This document shows, piece by piece, positions 44,071-57,900 of a stretch of DNA of 64,000 nt (positions within the stretch are counted from its first letter, which is position 1; each line of letters starts with the position of its first letter). The notes under the pieces are model-generated. The model was given only the letters and a program-made list of their open reading frames with translations, did no database searches and was not told the DNA's origin. The translations under genes were made by a program, and so were the position numbers. Where the stretch lies: positions 558,001-622,000 of the forward strand of contig JASBNA010000011.1 in NCBI GenBank assembly GCA_038087015.1. Reading direction: 5' to 3'. The stretch comes from Cerrena zonata (lineage: Eukaryota; Basidiomycota; Agaricomycetes; Polyporales; Cerrenaceae).

Positions 44071-47000
44071 CCTGGCGCGTAGAAGACGAGGTTACGAGGA
44101 AAGAAAAGGATAAATGAGGATGAAAGAGACAGTAGGACCCGCAGGCCAGAGAAAGACTCGGGCGACGATCCTGGGTATCGGAGACTTGGTGGTATCTTCA
44201 GAGCAAGTCTGCCAGACACTTGAAACTCGAATCAGACGGTGAGACTCGCTGCCACGTGCACGGTTACTTTCGGAAACTGTTTCAGTCCCAAGTTCCGTTG
44301 CAGAAAAGTGCCCTCCTCACCTGCGTGTTCTACTCTTGCTAGAGCTCTATGCTCTTGACTCTATGGGTATGAATGCGAAAGAAACAATCTTGACCACCTC
44401 CCGACGCGAGCTCGTATATATTGCACACAATGCAGTCGATAATGGAATAGGCGCCCATTAAGACAAAAGTGGTGGCTCTGAAGCTGACAATGATGGTAGG
44501 CAAAGTCAGCAATTTTAGCCAAAGGGTAGGCTAATTATGACCATTATCTCTCGAGTTCTGGAAGGAGGCCGAAGTCAATGGCAGCCCAAACCAGACAATG
44601 CGCGGTAGAAGTGGAATAGTAGGTCAATTGGCATGGGGAGGATAAAGTTGATATTAGCATCGATCAATTCTTGAAATACGATTGACGTTACGTCCTTCAA
44701 ACGTTATGGGTGAGCAAACCTGACTTACGAAAGTAGAATTTCTTACCCGTGACAAGCCGTAGCTGTCAGGGATCGGAGTTTTTTGAGTATTGGCGGGCCC
44801 AGCGCGCAATATTCTGACCCAGCCAAAATGTAAGTGTAAGTACAGCAATCTCGCCCTTCCACCTCCACTAACCTCCTATTAGTAGGATGCTTTATCCATT
44901 ACTCACTCCTCACACCAACCCGTGTTTCAGGGCTCGGACGCACCAATCTCAGCCGAAAGTGAATCTCAATCACGAAAGAGTCACGGGGAAAGGGGTGAAC
45001 AACGTCCAAAGACCACAACGAAGGTATATATACCTCTCACACATCTCAGACAAGTACCCAGATGTGGAGCAATGTATGACATGAAAGAATCTGTCTCAGA
45101 AGACCACTCGTCCAGCGGGGAGTTGCCGTATTTGGGTACAAACCGGCCTGATTTGGTAGTGTGGTTTGCCGTCATGGTAGTTCGAAGGGCTGATAATGGC
45201 AGAGATACTGAAGACCACGAGGATGTACTATGAGTATCTAGCAGCCTACTAAGGCTCGTGTCTATCACTGAAGCCTATGTAACATTCGAGGATGTTCTGA
45301 CATGAACGTTTGAACATCGAGAAGATGCCACTCTGATTTTCGTCATGCAGGTTGCCTCTTCAAGTTTCTTCAGTAACGTTCCTCCCGTCTGTCGTTGCGT
45401 GCCTCACGCTCTGCTCGAACAGACGATGCCACTAAACACTCTGCTTCTCTATGCATCGCGCTCACCAGAGTAGGCAAGACTAGACTCAAAAGGAGATAAC
45501 GGTGAGAGAACCCACACAAAACCCCTCCGTCCCTCTCAGATCGACCCCATAGTATCAGACCCATCCTAACGAATCGAAGATAGCAATAGCGAAACCCCAC
45601 CAACAATCCGGAGATAGCTGGAAGACCATATAACCAACTCGGCTCCGTTCCTTCGATCCCCCTGCCCAAACTCTAATTTCGACTGTTTACCGCACACGAA
45701 GGACGGTACGCCGGTTATGAGGTGAGAGAGTATGATACTCCTTCGAGTAAAGTCCCGAGCTCGGACTTGGGTTCAGTAATCAGGACCCTACCTATCATAT
45801 CGGTTTATTCTTGGATTGATCCTTTTGGTAAGTTTCCTTGGAGTACTTACCCTGCGTATTGATCTAGACTTCAATTCACTCAACACATTCAATACAATAC
45901 AAATTCCGCTAAATGACCGAGGAGATAGACATAGAAAACCGAGCGCCGACACTGACATTCCCCAGCCCCAACCCCAGTCGAAAAAAGGACAAACGTATCT
46001 CTCCAGGAACCCATTCCTAGCCTCTCCAATTCAACCGCCAACCTAAACCCTTCAAACTCCCTAGAATCCCTTATGCCCATAGCACCGTAACCCATCTGTC
46101 TATCAAATCTCCACCATGATCATCAAGGGCAGCTCAAACACCGCCCGGTGGCCGGTGATCCAAAAGTTGGTTACCGATTCCCATAAGCATGCGCAAATCT
46201 CCTTGTTCTTATTCATCTATACATAGTATTTGGTTCGGTCCATTTCATCTGTCTAATACACTTTGTAGGTTTTATCGCCTACTGGGGTAACGCGGACTAG
46301 AATCCAATGTATCAATAGAAAACATGGAAGGAGAATGCAAAATAGACGAGAGCGGAATGCAACGAAGCAATAGGCCTTTTGACAGAGTGTGAGACCGGGT
46401 CTAGAGGGAGAAGTCCGTAACTGCGTATAGCCAACGCAACCGGAACATAGAGAACAGATGGGGACGGTCAGAATCACAGGTGCTGCTGGAAGGACAGACG
46501 AGGCAGAGTTTGGGTCCTTCTCGAGTTTGCCTTCGTCGTCATTGAAGCTCGAAGCTCATCCCTTCCGAGGATATTCAATTTCACATGTATCACGGCGAAG
46601 TCTGTCTCCCGAAAGGCTGAAGCTTGAACCAGATTAGATTTCAAAATGGCAGCATCGAGATGCTGGACTAGACATCGCCCATACGGATCTTCTTATTCGG
46701 AATTACAACCATTCAAACAGTCAGGGTAATTGAGGTTATGGCATATATTTAACAGGCGTAAAGGTACGTATTGCTATGGTACAGTAAGTAATAGAGTACG
46801 CAGCACACGGGGGAATTAAACAACCAGTGCATTAGAAACGTAACCGGTATTGGAGCTATGGCCAACTCCATCTAGTAGCAAAAGCGATGCAGAGGAAAGC
46901 GAACGTCCAAGCCAGACAGCAAAACGGACGAGTCAATAATGAAGAGAATAAACAGCGGGCATGTGGGAAGGGATAGCGCACGGAGAGTGAAGATGAGGTA

Positions 47001-47210
47001 TTGTTCCCAGAAGCACGGGGGGTAACAAGAGTATAGCACAGAAGGTATAAGGACAATGCAAGATGAGGATGAGACGGGATCCAGTAAGACAACAATTAGA
47101 CCACAGAAAAGAGGGGGACCATAATGAACACATAAAAATTATACACGGGGCAATGATGGCAATGAGTCGATAGCAAGCATAGAGCAGAGACAGCAATGAG
47201 GAGACCTTGC
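44071..47210. other. 3.1 kb without a supported gene
   Basis: The first part is the promoter of the coiled-coil gene. Short frames at 44654-45669 and 46253-47196 on both strands mostly start at non-ATG codons or overlap other frames, and lack splice support. The last 300 bases are probably the 3' region of the FYVE gene. A gene with several tiny exons could have been missed. Confidence 0.4.
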
Positions 47211-48545
47211 TTAGAAGGTCGAAAGCGTAATAGGACCACCTAGGGAACGTGGACCGAGTTCCTGTGGAACACGAAGTTGGAAATCTTGGTAAAATATGCG
47301 TAAGAAATTGGTCACAAGGAATACAAATTCAACGGTACATACCTCCATCCTTGAAGATGGGATTCTCACGTCTGCGGCGTTTCTCCTCCTCTTCACGTTC
47401 CAACTCGATCTCGTATGGCAGCTTAGTACCATGAGGTCGATAGCCGACGAGGTTTACCGGCTTCGGTTCCCATCGGCCACCGCCAGTGGCTTTGCAAATT
47501 GCACTGGAGTATCTCAAGGGGTACGTAGCCAGCTCACCAAGATCAGAGTCAGCAATGTGCGAGCCATTGACGACAGAGGAAGGAGGTGAAGTGCGTAAGG
47601 GAGAGGAAGTTATTCTGGGGGAGGTATAGTGCCGCCTTACTGACGGTCTCTGGCGTTGTGAGGACAATCGTGGGGACCTTGACGGAGATGACGCGCGAGA
47701 AGAGTCGTCTTGGCTAAGGGCGGAGCGCTCAATCACGGACGAGTGCGAACGTTTGCGCCCATGGATCTGATCGTAACAATCGTCACAGACTCTTGCGACT
47801 ACAACGGGAGAGGTTGGGGAATCATAGACGGTGATGGGGGTATCTCTGGGAGGATGGTGGAATTCCAAATTGGTCGTGTCAAGGAGGGCTGTTCCTTTGG
47901 AAGAACAGTCCGCGCAGAAGACGCCACCACATTTCCTGCAGTGCTGGATTGATGGAAACCGATGAGGACGGAAATATGATGGAGATAAAGTTTGTGCTCA
48001 CATGTTTGCGTTCAAAGATAGAAAACTTTTTACGGCAAAGGAAAGTATCACAACGGGAAGCTTGGGAATCGGGCTAGTGATATCATCTATGCGTTAGCAC
48101 ATGTAATGGGAACGGTTGCACCCGGACAGGAGACGCGCGGGTATGTGACGACGCATGTTGGACGGGATGCAGATGCGCCACACGACAGCGCGTGCCTGTC
48201 CTGGGGGAGGGTAAACCAACATACCTTCCAGTGCTGCTTTGACAACAGGACAGCGAGGTACTCGTTGGCGCGTAACGGTTTGCTGGAGGAGGCAAGGGGC
48301 TGGGGCGTATCGAGAGAAGAGGAAGACTCGAGAGACTTGGGGAAGGACGCGCTACTACTCAATGAAGAGGAGCATGTTCCTATAAGAGTAGACATGGTAG
48401 GCAATTAGTGGCAGTTAATTGCCGGTTGGAATTTAAGCATACCCTGCGATGAAATAATGCTAGCACTCTCGTCTCCGGAATCTGGGTGATGTGCTGAGGG
48501 AGAAAGCGAACTGATCCGCGATACTATAGCAGCAGCGAAAGACAT
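47211..48545 (-). CDS. FYVE zinc-finger protein
   Basis: Five exons, complement(47211..47284, 47343..47943, 48002..48073, 48225..48379, 48443..48545), giving 334 aa. The FYVE domain is at about residues 85-170: SKQHWKPDSQ, CDTFLC (C94, C99), the basic ligand loop RKHHCRKCGG, CADC, and RVCDDC (C163, C166). Splicing of the third intron builds the HHCRKCG motif. The first zinc ligands have four residues between them instead of the usual two. FYVE domains bind phosphatidylinositol 3-phosphate on endosomes, so an endosomal role is likely. The region after the finger is Ser/Arg-rich and ends in an acidic-basic helix (ELEREEEEKRRRRENP) and a short LGGPITLSTF tail. No other domain is visible. Confidence 0.88.
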
Positions 48546-51428
48546 GGCGAATAATGTCAAGTTGAGTATGTGGCGAGGCGAAGAGGGAGGAGGGATGGGG
48601 GGATGAATGGCCGCGGAGGAACCAACGGAGGAACAGAAGGAGGAGGGGGGTCTATATACTCTCGGGACGGAGGGGGCGTGGCGTCAAAGAGAGATCTGGC
48701 GCGGATGCTGATCTTGCTGATTGGCCTTGGAATCCGGCGAACTATGGGCGCCAGTGCAATCGCCATCGCCATCTGGGCAGTTGGTGGATGCAGTGTTTGG
48801 TGCTGTCCCTTTCCTTTCCCGGTCTCCATCCACTTAACCTTTTCCCTCCCTCGCCACATCTTCGCTTCCTCCCGGCCCTAGCTGACGGCGAAATACCGGT
48901 CCCCTCCTCTCTATTACCCCGCATGCACACAACTTCCCCACTTCTCCATCCATCTGACAGTCTCCTCTGCAAGCGAATTATTGCCAGCGATGCGCGACCC
49001 ATTCTTGGAGCATCCTCTGGGCTAAGTATCGGGGACCATGGAGCACCCTCTCCCGCAACACCACGATGTAGCACAAGTCTCTAAAGCGAAACACGAGATA
49101 AGCCCAGCACGCCTCTTTTGGTAATTTTGCATTCCATCTCCCCACCCCAATGCTCTCAGCGAATCATAACCCAGCTCGAGGCTTTCAGACATTTGGTCAT
49201 CCCGGTCATGCACTTGCTTGCACGTCACCGCCCAAACGTCTTCTTCCTAGCATCTTCTTTCGGAACGGTCGAGGAAGGAAACCTCACCTCCCTCCTCTTC
49301 ATCGTTGGCCCTGATCGTTGACTGCGAGGTAACGAACGTCGGACACGACGGACACAGCCTGCTCTCGCTTCCGCCGTATTCACAACCTGCATCCGCCCCC
49401 GGAACGACATATCCTGATAATCCTCTTCCACTAGTCCTGTCGTATAGCACCAAAAATTACTGTGCGAGTGCGACCTCTACGCACCTTACCCCAAGCCACC
49501 GCAATTTTACGCAAAAAAACATATGGTTGTCTTTTACTCCTTGCAACCCATGCGCTCTGAAACATCCAGCCACACGACCGCTTCGCATCGTTTACCCACC
49601 TCTTACACCTTACAGCACCACTCTAATAGTTCGGACCGTCGCCTAGGCCACTAGATTGTAATGTTTACGTCTATCTCTCGGGAAAGGGTCATTAGCTTTT
49701 GATTTGTTTATTGCTTTCGCCCCATTGGCCAATAATCTCAAGCGATGTTTCTTGCTTTTGACAAATACCATTTGATTCCGCCGTTCTGCCGAAATCGCCG
49801 CAGCGCCTTTCTGTAATTAGCCGGTCTGGCCAATGGATGCACTAGAATCGGTCCGTGCACGCACTTGGCCGTGCCTGGCGATGCTCACTGACAGACACGC
49901 AACCAATCAGCACTAAGCTTCAACGTTATCTCCTCCAGCCTATGAAAGTCAAATTGGTCTCAGTCTGACACCCTATTCGCCAGTTAGTCTTGAAACCAGA
50001 CACATATGGAAATGACGGACATTGTCGGTCGGAGTCTGAAGTTGTATTGGAGAGATCTTTTCATAGCGTTTGGTATAGAGGTGTGTGGGTCAATCTGCGG
50101 CCTTTGCGAGAACGTTGGGGATTCCCTCTCTTCATTATGTAAAAAGAAATTCACGCATTATGTTTGTGACAATTTCTTGAGGACATACTACGTACGAGTT
50201 TTCTGCGAGTGAGTGATGCATCTCTCAATATTGTGCATCTGCCTGCGCACCAGCATATGTCTGAAAGACAGAAGGTGTATCAAATTCACTCGATGTCCTA
50301 GAAAGCGCTCTGCAACCTTCCTGGGATGTCTGGTGCGGGAGGGGCCCTTGGAGCATACATGAGCTACCAACGACTCCCACGTTAGATTGAAACATAACAT
50401 TCCTTGAGAGCAGCGGAGACTCGGTGACCTGAAGCTGTCTACATGTCTATCAAATCTTAACTTTTAGTATGGGGATTTTTCTGATCCCCAAGAGAAACTA
50501 TACCATTCGTGTAATTGCCGGAAGACACACAAGAACTTCGAGAACGAGAAACCTGCATGTATGATTATTAATGTTCCAACATTGGGCGTCCTGTGTTTTG
50601 AAATATGAAAACCCTACTTGGTAGGTCACATATAAACATATAGACAATACACGCGTTTTCATTACAAGCATCCTAACGCCACTATTATTCCGACCAAATT
50701 GATGATGGAATGCTAGAAAAGTAGACCATCACAGCACGTTGTCCAATCATAGTGAGACCCTCGGCGAGCCAATAGCCACGCGTGTGTGCATGGAATTAAT
50801 AAATATACTTAGAAGTGTAAATTTGCAGAAATAAACCCGGAACTTAATCCAGTAGTCCAATCAAGCAATTAACAACACTCGTTTATTTGGCAACTGAGAG
50901 CGGGTGTAGATGTATCATTGAAGGTGGGAAATACCAGGCACGATGGGCGGGAGCCGAACATTACAATAAAGGAAAAGGGTTGACGTCCGGCGAGTAACAT
51001 GCGTTAGAGAGATTGTAATGAGACTCGACTTGTCAAGAAGCATTAAGGGGGAAACATGAGATTGTGTATGATAGAACGTATGGGATGGTTGGGATTTGGA
51101 AAGAGTACGAAATACAGCCGGTATGGATAAGGTTTAGGTTTGGCTTTTGGAAATCGTTACCTGTCAGAGGTATTCTTTGGAACCAACAGAAGTCGCTGGC
51201 AGTTCGGTGGTAGTCCCAGATGTGTCAGCTCCTAGCAGTTTGTTGCATATCTAGATGTAAGAAATTGCGATCGAGGAAGTAGAATAGAAGTTAGTCGGAT
51301 AGTTCGGGTAGTCCGGGTATTTCTGCCAGAGTTTTGAAGTTGGAATGAGTGAAGGGAAAGTAAGAACTCCAGATCTTGGTAGGTTTTTTGAACACAGCGG
51401 GGAGAAATCTGGTGAAGGAAGGCGTGGC
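48546..51428. other. 2.9 kb without a supported gene
   Basis: Includes the FYVE promoter and a pyrimidine-rich stretch near 48800-49500. A 68-codon ATG frame at 50006-50212 (MEMTDIVGRSL) has no splice support or family similarity, and I leave it out as a gene. Confidence 0.4.
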
Positions 51429-51803
51429 TTAGAAATACGCTCTTGAAGGGCTTATCTTATTCATTGTCTGTCTTGTTGGCGGGTATGTCGGAGTGGGAGT
51501 TCGGAACCGTGACGCCTGCAGTGGCAAACTCAACCACTCCACGTACAACTTCAACACCTCGACGTTCGACCAGGCTGTAGGTTTTAGGGTACCTTCTTCT
51601 TGACCGGGCCGTCTAAGTCGTCTAACACTACGACTGGCAATGATACTGCGATATACAGGGGTCGGTCCCATATACATTGATTGTGCCACTTACGTCGTAA
51701 AACTTGCATATCCAAAAGGTACCCGTGAGGTGTTAGGACAGAGTTTGCTAGACCGTACAGCTCCTTTATAATCGAGAAAGGTTCCGATCAAGTACTCTTG
51801 CAT
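51429..51803 (-). CDS. small hypothetical protein
   Basis: Two exons, complement(51429..51645, 51694..51803), giving 108 aa. The 48-base intron has a perfect GTAAGT donor and a CGCAG acceptor, and the frame is preserved across it. The protein starts MQEYLIGTFLDYKGAV, is basic in the middle (SVRRLRRPGQEEG) and Pro/Thr-rich near the end (RTPTPTYPPTRQT). There is no signal peptide and I recognise no family. It could instead be the end of a longer transcript or a chance frame. Confidence 0.4.
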
Positions 51804-52084
51804 CTGAGGGATGTGGTGATAATAGATCGACGGTCGTTACGGGCTACATCACAGCACTCACAATACAGAAAGAATTGAATCACTAGACATGTATTCAATG
51901 GCGGCTCACACCGTTCATTTCGGAACACACAACGGACCCGGGAATCTAAATAAACGGTTCAATACAATCAGTCGCAATTCAAACGCAAAGACGTCAAAAT
52001 CATACCATCTTGGGAAGACTCTACTCAAGGTAAAAGCACCCAGGTAAAACACCAATTAACATGAATATATACTTTCCAAACACG

Positions 52085-54246
52085 CTATGACATCCGTAGC
52101 CAAGCTCTCTCAACAAGAGCCATTACCATTCTCGACTCTACTTCATCCATCCTCTCCCAGCTTGAGCTCGTGCTCATGTCCCCTCGTTTGCGCAGCACCG
52201 ACATTTCCTCAACCATACTTTCCTTTCCCTCATTTCCCTCGTCATAGCCTTCGCATTCTTCCTCCGAAGAAGTCGTGTGACGCACCGCCACCGTCGAAAC
52301 ACAAGTCCTCCGAAGCAATCCCGACATTGTAACAATGACAGCCTCGCCAAGCAGTCCGGTTAAGTTCCTTTCCAATTCGTTGCGGTCGGGACAAAAATCA
52401 TGTGCATTTGCGCCGTTGGAATCATGTGTACTGCAACTGGGATCGTTACGATCATCTGGGCCATTTGCGTCGTTGCTGGTCATGGCCCTGGGATTATCTT
52501 GATCTTGATCACCAGAGGTATTTTGATGATGTCGATAATCTTGTCGATGCGGCTCCGAAAATTCAGAGGGTCCAGGCAGAGATGGGGTAAATGAAGAAGG
52601 ATCGATGGGGTTGGTACCCTTGATGGATGTGCTCGTTCCCAGGGATCCCATTGGCAGAGTGTCGTCCTGATGACGATGATGTGGTTGGTGTTGTCCATGT
52701 TGATCGCGTATCCTGTCCCTGTCATTGTGATCTCTGTCCATCTGATTTCGCCTAGCCACCTCGTTCACAACATCCCTTTCGTTCGAAACATCTATCTCGT
52801 CCATCTCGCAAAACATCAGATGCACCACATTGCACAAATACCACATTGCATCCTTCCTCGCCAGCTTTAGCACCCGTCGGTCCGTATTACCCAGCTGCTC
52901 CCACTCCTGGTCGGCAGATGCTATATCTGGGCTCGAATTCGTACCGAGACCCAGCGTCGAGTGGACGCCACCATTAGTAATCCCACCTCCACCTCCCCCT
53001 CGAGGTCGAGGACCAGAACGATCCGGGGTAGAAGATACCCATGGGGCGGTTTCCCCGAGGTTCTCGGCAGACATATGATCAGTGCGAGTGCTATTAAAAA
53101 CGGACCGAGATGATGTAAATGGGGTGCCAAGTGTGTTTGGGTGGTCTGAATATAGATTATCGAGTTCGCGTACGGTTCGGAGAGTCATGAGTTCGAAGAG
53201 ATCTTTGATTTGGTCCGAAGAAATCCGATTTGGAGAGTCAGCGTTGACGTAGGTTGTACGTAGAGATTCTACGAGGACCTGGAGGAGAGCGAATATCTGA
53301 GGTCTGAAATCTACTATAGATCGTGATGGAGGTGATGAGATAGATATCTTTGGTTCAGTACGTGAGAGCAGGGCGGTCAGAAAGTTTCGAGAAAGCGAGT
53401 AGAAAGACGCGAGCAGTGGATAGATGAGAGAGTCCATGAATTGACGCAGTAAGTGTCCAAGAGCAGAAGACAACTCGTCGTCAGATAGCTTGAGTTTATC
53501 ACGGTTCAAGTCGAACAAGGGCAGAACAGATGACAGCAATCGGGGTATAAGTACAGTTGCAGCTTTAAGCAAGCCAGTATTAGTATTCAGAGCATTGTTT
53601 GTTGTCGGGCATTGAAGTATAGGTTTGAGCGAAACAGTTATAGATTCCAGAGCCCGATGAGCAGCAGCACATACTAGACCTATATCGGTATGTTTCTTGA
53701 GAAGGATAGTATTCAATTGTTCGAAGCTAGCTAGCAGATTGCCTTCAGGAAGCTCATAACCTAATTGAATGGAGGATATTGTTGAATTGTCGTCAAATTG
53801 AATGGACAAATTGATAGTGGGGTATAGAAGTGCAATTCAAAGAGAGACGCACCAGATAAGATCTTCATCTTTGCTTTGAGCTCTTCTACCGTTTTGATGA
53901 TTTTGGGCTCTACTGCAGCGGCACCTTGAGTCTTCGTAGTTTTCTTCTTTGATTTCTTCTTGTTGCCGGGTGGTGATGTTGGTGTCGGAGGCGGCTGTGA
54001 ATTTCCTTCTCCTACTTTAGACCGCAAAGCAGCTAGCTCTGCATGGACTCGATGAGGAACTGAGAAATTGTAACATGTTAATCGTTTCATCATACCAACT
54101 TGTTCCGCATCAGTCTTCGTTTTTAGAGTTTGGAGTTCTTCTTCAAGTGTCAACGCACGCCGTCTCCATTGTAGAGTAACCTCGTCGACATTTGACGAGA
54201 TTGGGAATTTGGCCTGGAGGTCAAGAACATATGCTAAAGGGTGCAT
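52085..54246 (-). CDS. protein of unknown function with helical core and disordered tail
   Basis: Three exons, complement(52085..53760, 53853..54047, 54096..54246), giving 673 aa. The N-terminus reads HPLAYVLDLQAKFP followed by a coiled-coil-like helix (RRRALTLEEELQTLKTK) and a Lys-rich linker (GNKKKSKKKTTKTQ). The central 300 residues are helical (LPEGNLLASFEQLNTILLKK, DELSSALGHLLRQFMDSL) and run to RRVLKLARKDAMWYLCNVVH. A long Asp/His/Asn-rich disordered segment follows before a final helical end. Both introns are phase 1. The second intron is 92 bases, and its removal restores a smooth LSGYELPEG reading. I do not recognise the family. The layout of an N-terminal coiled coil plus helical core recalls chromosome-associated or meiotic accessory proteins, but this is only a structural impression. 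Confidence 0.75.
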
Positions 54247-54941
54247 ATATTCGTCAATGTCTTGGGCCTTAGAGAAAGTCTAGGCGAACACTTGTATGCT
54301 TGGTCCGCGGGTTTGTACCGTAAAGCAACAAGTGCCTATATGCGTATGAATTAGTTTAGTTCAGTATCAAGGGTCTGAAACGTTCAAACAATTGCTATTC
54401 TGAGAGCTTCTGGCTGCGAACAAGGTGAAATAGCGGCCATAGTATATAGTGGTAAGGATTGTGAGGAGAACCTGGGGTGACCGTTATGACCAAGTCTGTG
54501 ACCTTGGGTGACTTGCCGTGATGGTCGCGTTTCAGAACGCGAGCGTGACTGGCTTGAGGGTACGCCCTCTTCGATATTTCTATTTCTTTCCAACTTCTCG
54601 CAAATCGACTCTCCATGCTTGCTGTGTAGAAGCGTACCAAGTGCGTCGATACACGTATGCGACCTAAAACTATCCCACTAGCCGAGGTTTGTAACATTTG
54701 CACAATAGCATATGTATTCAAGAAAGCAAGTCGAGTCATCACAAGGTACGAATTCTACAGTAACTACTGTATAACATAACGTTCTCACAAATAACAGGTT
54801 TTCAGCCAAGAAATAACACTAGGCAACAACACGAAGGATTAACAACATCTAACATACACTTACAAAGCAAACAACACGCGTCGAAAACCCGTATCGGTTG
54901 TATCGTTCAAGAAAAATCATTTAATGGAGGGAGGTATCGCG
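54247..54941. other. intergenic
   Basis: Holds the promoter of the gene at 54246 and the 3' region of the PHD gene. No further feature is supported. Confidence 0.4.
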
Positions 54942-57900
54942 TCATAAAGGGGAGGGGGTTGTCTGTCTGACAAGGGACGGGTTCTTACGACCTCGAACTT
55001 TCTTCCCGCCAAGCGGTGAGTCTTGTAGACCTAATGGATACATCGGAGCGCGAGAACTTGGAGGCGAGCTAAACCGTTGAGCACTTCGCATCTTTTCTGC
55101 TCTAGGCTTCGATCGCTGAATCGGCGTCTCTTCGTACGTGTATACGGTTCGGGGTGGACTCTTGTTCGAGGTCGAGCCGAAGGTAAAATTGAAGGAAGAA
55201 GGCAGAGGCTTCGAAGATTGGGTCGGAGTTCGTAGAAGATTATTCCGCGAAGACCAGGCAGTTGTCTTGGGGGTCGTGAACGGACCACCAAACTGCATTC
55301 CGCGACTAGGTGTCGACGTCGGATCGAACGGAGATTCGTTCACCCCAACTCCGAGACCAAGTGTGTTGGGAGTCTGCTGCAATCGTGTGAATTGCGTTCG
55401 CGGAGTAGACGGGCCTGCTTGAGGTGTAGTCTCCCAAATAGACCGGGTCGAAAAGGCTTCGGGCAATCCTCGGCCTCGGTTCATGGGTGTGTTGGGAGCA
55501 GCAATTGAGCCCCATGGTACGTTCAACGACATCTTAGAGGAACTCTGGAAAAAGGACGGATCGTTTGGGACGAACGTCGGGTCGTTTGTAGGTGTCGCTA
55601 CGCCGAGGCAGTCAGGACAGTACCATGGGTCTTCCTCCTTGCCAAGTTCGGATATATCTCTAATACCTATGCATTGAAGGTGATACCAGGTACGACATTC
55701 GTCACATTGTACCAGTTCCCGACCATCATCCGGACCTCCACAAGCACAAACCGCCTCCTCATCAGAATCATCGTTCTCCCTTGCGCGCTGGAGCCGTTTT
55801 CGGAAAGCCAATGACCGCACTGAACGTTTAGATAACAGAGCGACTCGGGCATCTGCTGGATCACTTGGGATCAAAAACTTCTTGTTGAACGTTTCAGATC
55901 TTGGTTCCGGATTAGCTTTCAGAGGAACCATCTTGCCTCTGCCTCGTTTGAACGGTGGATCAACAGCAGTGACATCGGATCGCAAAGAGGGTTTAAGTGA
56001 TTGATCCTCGTCATCCTCTTCATCACTACTGCTTCGATCAAGGAAATGTTCAATCACTTTCATCCGTTCACTGTGCTCCATCTGTGTCAGATGCGAACGC
56101 TCTTGATTACGCACTGCCCATGGGAATTCTCCATCTAACCAATTAGGCTTCATGGGCTCTGGTTCTTGAGGAGGTCGTTCAACACCTTTCTTCGCTGGAG
56201 TAGCCGCGCGACCTTTCCTCTTCCGACCAGGTTTGGGTTTCGGCGGCGTCTCAGGTAGAGTGAGAGATTGATCAACTAAAACTTTTCCTTTGCCGTCGAT
56301 CTCGATAGCGAAAAGTTTATGAGATGAATTACGCCGATGAGAACCCTCGAAAGCTGCGAGTCGTCGACGTTTGGTAATTTCTCTCTCGCTTGGTACCCAG
56401 TCTTCTGGCTGTTCCTCAACGACGGGTGGAGCAGACTTTCCAGGCGTAGGGTGATGCAACCAGTTGATGGCCTGTTGCGACAATTGAGGTTTACTAGGCT
56501 TCTGTGGAGTCTGAGGTTCTGCGATATACGCTGGCGTTGCACCATACCGCCGAAATCCACCAGTAAACAGACTTTGTTCGAAACTCTCCTCTGACGTAGC
56601 TTGAAACAGGGCTATCCGTCTTCCCTTGACAGGACTATCGGCAATGCCTAACGTGGTGGTTTCCACCTCCTTCTCAGGTGGGTCGTTAAAGAAGTTATAT
56701 TCGGAATCCGGTGAAGATCGTTTTAAACGTTTGAGATACTCCGGCCGGCGAGCTTCAGCCTCATCCTGACGAGCGGCTTGGTCGACAGCTAGCTGTAGAC
56801 GAATTCGATGGATTTCGCCTCCAACTGGTCGTTGAGGAATTGGTGCTTGGAGCGAGGGTGATGGTTTGGCGGTAACAATTCCTGGCATTGGGCCATCGTC
56901 AATTACCATCAAGTCCTCTCCGGGACTGCTCAGGCGTGGTCGCTTAGGTGTCGAGGGTCTCGAAGGCGAATGCCCATTCGATCGCTTGTCCATGAACGGG
57001 GATGACAGACCAGAAGGTGCTGGGGAGATGTCTCGTGACATAGGTGGCGGGGTAATGGAACGATGCGAACCATTTGAAACAGAAGTAGTTTCGTGTCCGT
57101 CATGCTGGCTACTTCCAGAGGTAGTTTTGGGAGATGGAGTACGGCTGTGGGATGTCAAAATTCAACGACAGTTTCAATATTATTTAGACCGAAGGATGTC
57201 TCACAATGGTCGTGAAAGTCTTCCCTTCCTAGGAAAAAGTGGACTAGATTCCGGTGTGAGAAAAGAAGGTGATGGTGGTAAATCATATTCGTAAGGATTC
57301 AATTCTGGAAGCGGTCGTTGCGATTTGTTACGGGTGGGCGTTCCCTGATCGAAAGCAAGTGATGTATAAGCATCTTTGTTTCCAGGACTGTAAAAAAGTG
57401 TATTAGCAATTGGAAAATGTGACGGACAAAGTGAGCAATAAAATATGGGAATTGCGGTGAGTTGACCATAGAGGCACTTTCTGAGTGACCAAGAGGGGAC
57501 TAAGGAACAAGGCAGCATTATAGGGTCGGGATAGTATACGCTGGAAGTTGTATTTCGTAACAACCTGGGTCCGCAGTCACCTAAAATCTCAAACGGGGGT
57601 ATCCTGGGACCAGATCGATCTTGTGAATCCATGACGACTTGGTAGAGGTTTCCTCAACCTCCTACAAGTATGCAACGGACGATGCTAAGCATCAACAGGG
57701 AGCAACGGCTGAGATTCAGCAGTACTCGATACGCCTCATTGGCAGGGTCTGGGGGGTGGCGCTACTTTCGTAGGTTTGTCATCTGAGCAACGTTGTCTCC
57801 TTTCGAGCGCAAGTAGGTGCCAACAATGTGCCAAGTGTTACGAGGCCATCCGAACATAATTGACAGGCATGATGAGGACAAAATAATCACCTTTGGGGAG

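Noticed and set aside
45370..45669. 99-codon minus-strand frame
   Set aside because: Starts at TTG and has no flanking exon that improves it.
46253..46477. Hydrophobic 74-codon minus-strand frame
   Set aside because: Starts at GTG; could be a last exon but no upstream exon with a matching phase was found.
49305..49646. 113-codon plus-strand frame
   Set aside because: Starts at TTG in a pyrimidine-rich region and resembles no protein I know.
50006..50212. 68-codon ATG frame
   Set aside because: Too short, single exon, no signal or domain. Possible but not supported.
57566..57632. Separate first coding exon MDSQDRSGPRIPPF for the PHD gene
   Set aside because: Possible, but requires a weak GTTGTT donor or a retained intron. 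The two upstream exons join in perfect phase without it.
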